A stretch of DNA of 13,896 nt from Cerioporus squamosus. Lineage: Eukaryota; Basidiomycota; Agaricomycetes; Polyporales; Polyporaceae. Below, in pieces: positions 7,974 through 13,896 of this stretch. The notes beneath the pieces are model-generated. The model saw only the letters and a program-made list of their open reading frames with translations. It did no database searches and was not told the origin of the DNA. Numbering within the stretch: the stretch's first letter is position 1; each line of letters starts with the position of its first letter. The position numbers and the translations under genes were made by a program. The DNA lies in the NCBI GenBank assembly GCA_022592435.1, contig JABYQS010000758.1, positions 1 to 13,896 of the forward strand, in the 5' to 3' direction.

Positions 7974-8523
7974 ATGGGTGTCCGGAACCTTCAAGGAGCA
8001 CATTTACAATCTTCCCGCAGGCTTCTGTGCATGACAAGCCGAGTTTCAATGCTGGACTTGCCTCGTCTCATGTATCTCAGCGTGACCATTAGGCATGAAG
8101 TCTCGGTCGGACACACAGAACGCGCTCGCGACAACTCTGACGCGCCCGCGACTCCATGCCATAAATCTCCCAGCTCGCTTGCCATCCCGTACGTGTCAGA
8201 TGACCCAGAATCCAACTTCGCAGAATTGCTAGCTCATGCTCGCACAGAAGTGGCATTCAATGCAAGGGCATGCGCTGTGTCTCGGATCGACACTCCCCAG
8301 CCTTAGCGCTGACTGCATATACGACGATCGGGATCGCTGCATGGGCGACGCTCTGCAGAAATCGCCGGAGAAAGAGGGGAAATGGAAGGGCGAGCGCGAG
8401 GACCCGTAGACTGGTCTCTGCTTCGAGGGTATTCCCGGGAAAGCGTGGATGCACGCAGAGGAAGTCGACTCTATCTTCTGTAACACTCGCTACCTCCATC
8501 GAACGGATGCGCCGGATCGGTAT
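7974..8523 (+). CDS. Unrecognised coding stretch with an in-frame TAG
   Basis: The first part reads IPYVSDDPESNFAELLAHAR and TEVAFNARAC up to about 8273. The protein then continues in the next frame as SADCIYDDRDRCMGDALQKS, a Lys/Glu-rich segment, and after TAG 8407-8409 in the same frame TGLCFEGIPGKAWMHAEEVD, SIFCNTRYLHRTDAPDRYQ. Both sides of the TAG are clearly protein-like, so it looks like a nonsense change rather than a true end. GTTACA at 8526 or GTACGT near 8563 may be the next donor. I do not recognise the family. Confidence 0.45.
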
Positions 8524-8584
8524 CAGGTTACAACAGCCCAGCTTGCCATGGCTTAGTTGTGAGGTACGTTCTCTACGTGCAGGT

Positions 8585-9240
8585 CACGTTAGCCTCAACT
8601 GACGCTGTAGAGACTAGACTTCGCACAGGACGCGTCTCTGGTATCCTTGATGGCGTTCCCGCGCGCTTGTTCCGGCGAGGTCGAAGCTGAATCAACATGC
8701 TGCTTCTCAGCAAGTGCAGTTACTCCGTCTTTCCGAGCCGGCGGCATGGTTCGGTGCAGGGTCGCTTGAGCTCTGCGGGACAATCCCTCAACTGGTGAAG
8801 AGGAAACGCGGAGAGTTGTTCTCGGTAAGCAGCCCTCAGAAGCTCGTGCAGTTTGTGTGTTTCTCGCTTTGGGACCGCGTATCTTACACACCTGACGCGA
8901 GTGACAGGAACTCGGGATCCCCTTGGTCTGTCGCCGTCTACTCTAGTACAGCGGAGGGGGGCGACGCCGGCAGTGGCACCTGGTGTTCTTTCCACGGCTG
9001 TAATATCGCAGGCAGGATGATGGGACCATCTTGGTTCCGTTGCGCCATCAATTCCCTCCGATGGTTTGTCATGACGCGCGACACGTTTCTTCGCCCGGTA
9101 CTGCATTGCCTCTATGTCTATCTGCAACTGTTGTAGCAACCGTGACACCGGAGGGGCTGCCTGCGTGGCACAGAAGAAGCACATACGTCACGTGGTCACC
9201 CTTCGAACGTAAGGCGGCGATAGAACTCTGGTACAATTCT
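8585..9240. CDS. Two overlapping long open frames on opposite strands; coding strand undecided
   Basis: On the plus strand 8714-9136 reads LLRLSEPAAWFGAGSLELCG then PQKLVQFVCFSLWDRVSYTP, and 9031-9504 overlaps it in another frame. On the minus strand 8720-9184 is open for 154 residues with a helical, charged C-terminal half (ETHKLHELLRAAYREQLSAF). Neither has a family motif I can name. One of them is probably real, because both exceed the usual length of chance frames here, but I cannot choose. Confidence 0.3.
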
Positions 9241-9262
9241 CGCCTCTCACCATCTATCCGTC

Positions 9263-9320
9263 GTCTCGTCCTCTATCCTCTATCATCTCTAGTCTCGTCC
9301 TCTATCCTCTATCATCTCTA
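9263..9320. repeat. Two perfect tandem copies of a 29-bp polypyrimidine unit
   Basis: The unit beginning GTCTCGTCCTCTATCCTC occurs at 9263-9291 and again at 9292-9320 without a mismatch. It ends 16 bp before the ATG at 9337, so it forms the core promoter or leader of the following gene. CT-rich blocks before start codons are common in fungal genes. Confidence 0.9.
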
Positions 9321-9336
9321 TCACCTCTTCCTTGAG

Positions 9337-9959
9337 ATGTCTCGCTCTGAAAGTCTGCGTTCAATATTTGGCTTCAGGTACGCTTGCCGTGCTTTACATT
9401 ATGAAACACCGCTGACACTGCGTAGCGCAGCGTTGCAGCGCACTTCAAACGTCTTCTGCGCTTCGAGGATTGGACCGAGCTTCCTGGACGTTCCCCGAGC
9501 CTGACCGATGATGAGCGTGATGCGTTTCTGCTCGAAGACATGCCGGGCCCCACTGCCCAGGACTTTAGGATCGACTTCGTTCGTCCTTGGAGCTTCACGT
9601 GGAACAAGTATGCCCGCGTCGTCTTTTGCAAGGACTTCGTCCGCGCTCTCGAGATCGGTGAATACGCTCCTGAAGACCCTGAGTGGCTGGATCATGTCAC
9701 TCTTGGAAGCGTGCGTTGCTGCTTTGGATCCATTCCCTTCCTTGGCTTACATAGTATCACGCGGATCGCTATCACAACAGATTGGTGCTGTTCTCGACTC
9801 TCACATGATTTATGCAACCACTCGGTACCATATGCATCGTGGATGAGGTTGGCCGATCTCGGTAGGTTGTCCCGTTCCCGCACACTACCCGGTATGCTAA
9901 TGTGCGTCATCCCTTACACTCAGCCTGTCTCGGTGTTGCGGAGAACGATCGATATGTGA
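9337..9959 (+). CDS. Hypothetical protein of an agaricomycete-type family
   Basis: Exon 1 gives MSRSESLRSIFGF (9337-9377). After a 53-bp intron (9378-9430) exon 2 reads VAAHFKRLLRFEDWTELPGR, LTDDERDAFLLEDMPGPT, then RPWSFTWNKYARVVFCKDFV and ALEIGEYAPEDPEWLDHV. The order F-x-x-L/D-W, T-D/E-D-E-x(n)-F-L-L, R-P-W/Y, V-F-x-K-D-F-V is one I recall from many unannotated agaricomycete proteins, but I know no function. The frame stays open to TGA at 9957-9959. However, its last part loses protein character, and a GTGCGT donor at 9711 with acceptor TTACATAG (9754) would join LGS to YHADRYHNRLVLF, so the true C-terminus may differ. The start is chosen because it is the first ATG after the CT-rich repeat and the phase across the intron fits. 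Confidence 0.6.
9378..9430 (+). other. Phase-2 GT-AG intron
   Basis: The donor is GTACGC and the acceptor CGTAGCGCAG; length 53 bp, with CGCTGACAC as branch site. Splicing to 9430 rather than to the earlier AG at 9425 is required to keep the frame from the ATG at 9337 into the conserved exon. Confidence 0.65.
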
Positions 9960-10235
9960 AGCTAGCTATAGCTACATAGCTTTAAAGCATCAATCAGCAG
10001 CAAGTGTACCCCCGCTCTAAGCTTCATCGTGCTCGAATACCTTGCCAGTGGTGTCCAAACGGCGAACTTCACGTGAATAGCACGCCGCCGTGCTGTGGAT
10101 ACTACGCATAGCCTCGTACTAATGGATTGCTTCACGTTGAACTGACGTGAGCGGAAGTACCCTCGGGTGAGTTGGCCAAGGAGACGGTTAAAGGGACAAA
10201 AAGGCGAACAAAAAGCCATGTCCCCGGATCGAACA
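9960..10235. other. Convergent intergenic region
   Basis: The genes on either side point towards each other, so this should hold both 3' ends. A short A-rich run AAAAAGGCGAACAAAAAG lies at about 10198-10215. No gene or RNA was identified. Confidence 0.45.
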
Positions 10236-10737
10236 CTAGACTAATAATACCCTATAAGCTGATGGAAGAACTGTACCGTTACTCCCTCGGACACTGTTCC
10301 GTCCTCCCGGATTTGTTGACATGTAGTGATTAGACACAGCCACAACTTCGTACTGATATGCATAACAGATAACAAGTGCATGTTGCAACCCGGTGAGACA
10401 GTATACTTACAGGTGGTGGGAGAGCGACCGGTGTGAGAACGATTCCCAAAGCCAGCTGTCTTGCAGGGTGGTATATGTCCAGTGCAGGCCCGAAGAGCCC
10501 CGGTGGAGGAGGACGTCCATGAGGAAGTAGGGAGTTGCAGATAAGCGCCTTCGCTTGGAGCTCTTCATGAGAGAGAGTGGCCGAAGGAAGCTCGTCCTGG
10601 TACATGAAGATCGTACAGAGGGAATCTAGATCTGCGACGACGAGCCATGGCCTCCTCAGGAAGATGGCTGCTGCTTCCTCGGCCTTGGTTATTTCAAGCT
10701 TGGCGAGGGCCACCCTCTCTTGAAGTCCCACCATCAT
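10236..10737 (-). CDS. Unrecognised gene, C-terminal part
   Basis: The large exon (10411-10737 and probably a little beyond) reads VALAKLEITKAEEAAAIFLR, RPWLVVADLDSLCTIFMYQD, HEELQAKALICNSLLPHGRP and YHPARQLALGIVLTPVALPP. A GTAAGTATAC donor starts at 10410 and the acceptor CATATCAG ends at 10353 (58 bp, phase 0). The last exon gives YEVVAVSNHYMSTNPGGRNS ... AYRVLLV and stops at 10236-10238. Continuity of sense across the splice and the natural stop support a real 3' end. The 5' end is not found: an acceptor GGGCAG lies just upstream of GIRGMMVG. The family resembles agaricomycete proteins of unknown function; no role assigned. Confidence 0.55.
10353..10410 (-). other. Phase-0 GT-AG intron (minus strand)
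   Basis: On the minus strand the donor is GTAAGT, right after three Pro codons, and the acceptor is CATATCAG; 58 bp. Reading through it gives a Cys/Val-rich tail ending at 10330, whereas splicing opens the frame to 10236. Confidence 0.65.
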
Positions 10738-10783
10738 TCCTCGGATACCTGCCCACCAGTCGACACAAAGAATATATCAGAGA

Positions 10784-11050
10784 TCAATATTGCGAGAACG
10801 ACCAGCTCGTGTTCTCGTGTTCGATAAGGTCGATCTGCCACTTTGCGCGCTCCGCCTCAACTTCGCATTCCCCCAGCTCGCCCAGCTCTCTCTCTCTCAA
10901 TCTCCGCCGAGTACAATGTTCCCAACCTGTCTCTGTTCTTGGTACAAACCACGAGACTGGAACACCTTCACGAGCACCAGATAGGACGGGCCAGGAGATT
11001 GGCAACAACTTGCGACTCAGCTGAGGCAGTACATAGTCAATGCTCCGATA
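10784..11050 (-). CDS. Unrecognised coding-like stretch, possibly upstream exons of the preceding gene
   Basis: The minus strand reads YVLPQLSRKLLPISWPVLSG and, further on, ELGELGECEVEAERAKWQID and LIEHENTSW, ending about 50 bp before the next exon. A competing frame (VLVKVFQSRGLYQEQRQVGN) is also protein-like, so there is probably a frame change near 10960. The intron joining it to the exon at 10737 would be about 54 bp, but its phase does not fit exactly. Confidence 0.35.
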   Translation of the reverse strand, partial: YRSIDYVLPQLSRKLLPISWPVLSGAREGVPVSWFVPRTETGWEHCTRRRLRERELGELGECEVEAERAKWQIDLIEHENTSWSFSQY

Positions 11051-11056
11051 CTAACT

Positions 11057-11380
11057 CTATTGCATCTCCGTCCCCACTGTGTCTTTTCTAAGTACACCCA
11101 CCCCCATGCCAGCTGCCAACGCCCATCTCTGTTCCATATCCCAGGCGTTGCACTCGCTCAAAATGAACTGCTCGCCAGTTTGCTCTCGGCTTCTGACTGG
11201 GCAGGCTGCAAAGAATGGGCATACATCCTTGCAGCCAGCTTCGGCACTCCTGTCAGAGTGATACGAGCACTGTTCACCGTCACCAATGCGCACGAACGGC
11301 GAGACGACGCCACTTGCGATGCCCAACTTTGTGGTCATCATTTCACGAAATGTGGCATATCTAGATCTTCTGCAGATCAA
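11057..11380 (-). CDS. Unrecognised Cys-containing coding-like stretch
   Basis: The minus-strand frame is open for 107 residues and reads MMTTKLGIASGVVSPFVRIG then AEAGCKDVCPFFAACPVRSR and EQTGEQFILSECNAWDMEQR. Cys spacing does not match a zinc-finger type I know. It may be an exon of the transposase-like gene to its right or of the gene to its left. Confidence 0.3.
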   Translation of the reverse strand: MICRRSRYATFREMMTTKLGIASGVVSPFVRIGDGEQCSYHSDRSAEAGCKDVCPFFAACPVRSREQTGEQFILSECNAWDMEQRWALAAGMGVGVLRKDTVGTEMQ

Positions 11381-11466
11381 TCCCCACTGTCTCCGGTCAG
11401 ACTATACTCCAACCTCATGTTTAGTTAGTACCCGCGCCGCCAGCAGGCCTGGGGATACCAAAATTC

Positions 11467-11526
11467 TGAACACGTCAGCCCGGAGATTCATGTCGGAGAG
11501 TTGTACCTACCTCTTGAATTCGATAG
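11467..11526. repeat. Direct repeat, copy 1 (60 bp)
   Basis: This matches 11588-11647 at 56 of 60 positions, offset 121 bp. On the minus strand each copy carries an exon end (GAATTCAAGAG), a donor GTAGGTAC and a branch-like CTGAC, so most of a short intron together with its exon edge has been duplicated. Confidence 0.85.
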
Positions 11527-11587
11527 AAGATCCCAAACCACTGTTACTTGCCTCGAAAGCGCGGCCCTTCGGCATGCCGACACCCTG

Positions 11588-11647
11588 TGAACACGTCAGC
11601 CCAGAGAATCATGTCGGAGAGCTGTACCTACCTCTTGAATTCAATAG
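11588..11647. repeat. Direct repeat, copy 2 (60 bp)
   Basis: Partner of 11467-11526 with four substitutions. The minus-strand exon between the two copies reads GVGMPKGRAFEASNSGLGSS then IEFKR, which uses the splice signals of both copies and is about 73 bp long. Confidence 0.85.
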
Positions 11648-11825
11648 GGGAAGCTCTTCACGGCGTGGTCGTAAAGACGCGATTAGCCATCAGACCTCAC
11701 CTCAGAGCGTACGCTGCGGAACCGAGGTTGCCCGGGAGTGGCTGAACTCTCGCGATCGCTATCGATCCTGCGGGATGTATGACTACAGACGGCAATGACA
11801 AGCACTGTCGCTTACCTTGACTTAC

Positions 11826-12720
11826 GCCGACATCACGCTGTCGGTCAAGCGCTTGAGATTCCATGAAGTTGTGGATGTTCATCTGTGCTTGCAAGCTCAG
11901 GTTGTGGAAGGCCTCGAGCGTTGTAAGCATTGTAGCCGTCTCCGGAGTGTCCCAAGTAGCTGGCCATAGACCCGCAGGCAGTAGCTGCCCCGGCTCGACG
12001 ACGGCCTTCTCGCAGATGCAGAACACGAATGGCATGTCCACGAGGCCGTGCTCGTTCAGGACCCTGATGATTCGAGTGCGTGTCTTGGGGTACGGGGTGC
12101 CCTCGGGATGTGTGGGGATCTTGGGGCAACAAGCTCCGCTGTGGTCGACGTACACGAGGTGCCAAGGTCTGCAGTGCTCACCTTTGAGCAACATTGATCT
12201 TCGGGACACCAGCATTGAATGCGATCGAACGGCCGTGCGCAATGTCGTCTAGGAAGCAAGTGTGACATGCCGGAATCAACATGGACAATCTTGACAACAG
12301 AAGGGGGTCCGAAATTGTGGTTCTTCCATAACGAAACTCTTCTGGTAGACCGGGCAAGCATCTGTGGCTCCGGCGGGGGCTTGCGGTCGTCGAGTCTGTC
12401 TTGGGCGTTTGACGCGTGGTTATCTAGAAGTCTAGGAAGTACCCCATCAGGGCGGAATGCTACACACTATATCATATGTATCTGTACATCAGCATTCGGA
12501 CACACCCACCAAGTGCCTTGTGCTCCGGGTAGTCTTCGTCCCGGTTTCCTGCCTTCCTCCCGTCCTCCTGGTCGTGATCATCGTCGTCATCGTCGGCGAC
12601 ATCCTCAATGTATAGCTGGACGTACGGCTGACAGAGTCCAGGGATGGTGATAGGGGTCGTCCGCCCCTCCGGGTTTGTGTGAAGATGGTGCTCGCCAACC
12701 AAATCTCGGCCGGCACCGGA
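11826..12720 (-). CDS. KDZ-family transposase, N-terminal CxC2-like cysteine-cluster region (partial or frame-shifted)
   Basis: From right to left on the minus strand: an acidic segment (YVQLYIEDVADDDDDDHDQE, about 12650-12560); ACHTCF (about 12270-12253); RRHCARPFDRIQCW and STADLG; then in the next frame LVYVDHSGACCPKIP, DMPFVFCICEKAVVEPGQLL, GLWPATWDTPETATMLTTLE and AFHNLSLQAQMNIHNFMESQ. The order Cys pair, H-C-x3-P-F-x-R-I-x-x-W, D-L-G, H-x-G-x-x-C-P, F-C-x-C, Q-L-L, P-A-T/S-W-x-x-P-x-T/S-A, F-H-x-L-x-L-Q is that of the CxC2-like zinc cluster preceding fungal KDZ (Kyakuja-Dileera-Zisupton) DDE transposases. Frame changes lie near 12163 and 12255. A GTAAGT donor at 11825 ends the block. The catalytic DDE part is not visible in the window, so the gene may be truncated or broken. 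Confidence 0.6.
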
Positions 12721-12743
12721 GTACGTCCTGGACTGTTTGTCAA

Positions 12744-13107
12744 TTTGACTTTCTCGCCGAGATTAAAACGCGAACGAGTCCCCGAAGAAGCTGCCGTGGA
12801 TTAAGGTTCGCCAGCGGGGTATTGTTTGCGAGCCAGGCGTAACTTCTCCTTCGCTAACTTTACGGTCTTCACTGCATGCCCGAAAGCAGGGGGTAAGCCC
12901 GGCATTGCGGAACACTGTGAAAGACGGGATGCGCATGATAGAGGTCAGGAGTACAGTGTGCGGACATTGCCAAACGAGTTAACATAGTGCTTCCGCGTCA
13001 GATTTCGCCCGGGTGAACCAAACAAAATTGATGTGTACTCGTGCAACACTCTCTATCTCAGGCTGCAATGCGCGAGTGCAACTGAAACCATACATGAGAT
13101 GGTCTAG
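12744..13107. other. No gene supported
   Basis: No frame longer than about 60 codons and no motif on either strand. It may contain the 5' flank of the minus-strand transposase-like gene. Confidence 0.4.
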
Positions 13108-13398
13108 GTTACATGCGAGGCCGACCGGGCAGGTAGACAGCAGTACGGAAGCCTTCTGACTCGCGATAGTGAGCCTGCGTCACAAGCTGGCTTCGCGATG
13201 GTCAGTATCAGTTGGCGGGGCATATACGAAAGTGTGCTCACCGATCGCCTCTCTCCCCTTTTGAACGAGGAACCCTGTCTAACTCGCGTGGGTGACCCAG
13301 CATCGCCAGCTGGTTGCACGTTGCTTAGTATCATTGGGCCGCTGACATACGAGAGACTGCTCACCGAGACTTCCGTAGTCTCTGTGTCTCTTCACTGA
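13108..13398 (+). CDS. Fragment encoding two 41-residue repeats
   Basis: The plus frame is open from 13108 to a stop at 13396-13398 and contains LTRDSEPASQAGFAMVSISW... and LTRVGDPASPAGCTLLSIIG..., 123 bp apart. Over the first 29 residues 14 are identical (LTR, PAS, AG, SI, YE, LT). Six of those 14 (Leu, Pro, Ala, Ser, Gly, Glu) use different synonymous codons in the two copies, as expected for a protein under selection in this frame. The minus strand is also open (13104-13364) and shows a mirrored repeat, but there the same changes fall on other codon positions. I recognise no domain; it could be part of a solenoid-type repeat protein. Start and continuation are unknown. Confidence 0.5.
   Translation, partial: VTCEADRAGRQQYGSLLTRDSEPASQAGFAMVSISWRGIYESVLTDRLSPLLNEEPCLTRVGDPASPAGCTLLSIIGPLTYERLLTETSVVSVSLH
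13156..13365 (+). repeat. Diverged tandem repeat, 123-bp period
   Basis: Copy 1 begins CTGACTCGC at 13156 and copy 2 CTAACTCGC at 13279. The conserved core is about 87 bp in each copy. The period is a multiple of three (41 codons). No third copy was found upstream, where the same frame is open only to 13108. Confidence 0.7.
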
Positions 13399-13427
13399 TC
13401 CAACGATATGCCTGGGTCGCAGCCAGC

Positions 13428-13652
13428 ATGAAGGCTTTCCTTCGGCTGCGAGGCTCGCGGGTGCGTGTGTGGTTCGATAGCGAGCCGGTCATGCGGAGTC
13501 GTCTGGTCCCATGTATAAGGCAGTCGCTGATGGTTGGCCTCGATGTTGAATGTTGCAAGTTGGCACAGCAATGCTTGATAGGACCTCTCAACGAGCAGCA
13601 TATGCCGGTAGGAGAGGTGGCTGATCGCATGACCCGGAGTATGCAGCTTTAG
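13428..13652 (+). CDS. Possible continuation, unrecognised
   Basis: The frame reads MKAFLRLRGSRVRVWFDSEP, CIRQSLMVGLDVECCKLAQQ and NEQHMPVGEVADRMTRSMQL and stops at 13650-13652. It would follow the 41-residue repeats through a 48-bp intron (GTAGTC at 13375 to CGCAG at 13422), but the phase is off by one. A 158-residue minus-strand frame overlaps it and is His/Pro/Arg-rich without a motif. I favour the plus strand weakly. Confidence 0.3.
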   Translation: MKAFLRLRGSRVRVWFDSEPVMRSRLVPCIRQSLMVGLDVECCKLAQQCLIGPLNEQHMPVGEVADRMTRSMQL

Positions 13653-13896
13653 AGCCAGCAAATTCAAGCCAGGCGTGCTCTTGCCGCGGTCATGGTGGGT
13701 TTGGCAGCTGGCTCTGGTTTGGCCATTCCTGCTCGCTTGCCGGGATGTGAGTTGGTGTGGGTCGTGCTGGCCGGCTGACTCACCTCGAGATCCAAGGGAG
13801 TGCCATCGATATGGGTGTGTGGCACAGGTGGGACGTGCAGCGAGACCGGTACAGCTATTGCGAAACAATGTCGTTCGAACTCCGACAACGCGCGCG
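13653..13896. other. Window end, nothing assigned
   Basis: Only short frames without motifs, open to the window edge. Confidence 0.3.

Noticed and set aside
9263..9320. Two 29-bp repeats considered as CRISPR repeats
   Set aside because: They are directly adjacent with no spacers, are low-complexity CT, and lie in a eukaryotic promoter context.
10216..10245. TCCCCGGATCGAACAC resembling a tRNA T-arm
   Set aside because: No matching acceptor, D-arm or anticodon stem in the neighbourhood, and it lies at the 3' end of a minus-strand exon.
11286..11798. Plus-strand open frame of 170 codons
   Set aside because: It covers the duplicated minus-strand splice block and antisense coding exons; its own product repeats itself only because of the 121-bp-offset duplication.
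11863..12252. Plus-strand open frame of 129 codons
   Set aside because: Shadow of the minus-strand KDZ-like exon, which carries the motifs.
13392..13868. Minus-strand open frame of 158 codons
   Set aside because: His/Pro/Arg-rich without motif. The plus strand is favoured by the neighbouring 41-residue repeats, though not decisively.

Overview
The window reads as nuclear DNA of a filamentous basidiomycete, probably an agaricomycete such as a polypore. Genes are broken by very short introns (about 48-61 bp, GT-AG plus one GC-AG, often with a CTRAC/CTGAC-like branch site). No bacterial operon logic, ribosome binding sites, tRNA or rRNA genes were seen. Two protein families, a MYND-finger protein and a KDZ-type transposase, are of kinds expanded in Agaricomycetes; this taxonomic placement is inference from remembered family features, not from a search.

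Layout. 382-1295 (+): a RING-finger protein with a C-terminal coiled coil. 1446-1474: a TATA box inside a perfect inverted repeat, just upstream of the next gene. 1508-3775 (+): a large MYND zinc-finger protein with at least four introns. 3880-4380 (+): an unrecognised coding stretch. 4513-4791: a compact MITE-like inverted-repeat element with 61-bp perfect ends. 4792-5884: no convincing gene; it contains a (CTC)9 microsatellite. About 6140-6560 (+): a degenerate response-regulator receiver domain whose phospho-acceptor Asp appears replaced by Asn. 6890-9240: several coding-like stretches I cannot name, partly overlapping on both strands. 9337-9959 (+): an agaricomycete-type hypothetical gene behind a 29-bp polypyrimidine tandem repeat. 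10236-11380 (-): two or three unrecognised coding stretches. 11467-11647: a duplicated splice-site block. 11826-12720 (-): the N-terminal CxC2-like part of a KDZ-family transposase. 13108-13398 (+): two 41-residue repeats whose synonymous differences show the coding strand.

The strongest window-wide signal is that every conserved gene is interrupted by single-base reading-frame changes, nearly all of them net -1 and many at short homopolymers, while the codons between them stay conserved. This looks more like uncorrected long-read assembly error than biological decay, but a decayed subtelomeric or transposon-rich region cannot be excluded. Gene models below are therefore given as outer spans with the frame changes listed. 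Apart from RING, MYND, REC and KDZ, functions are not assigned.
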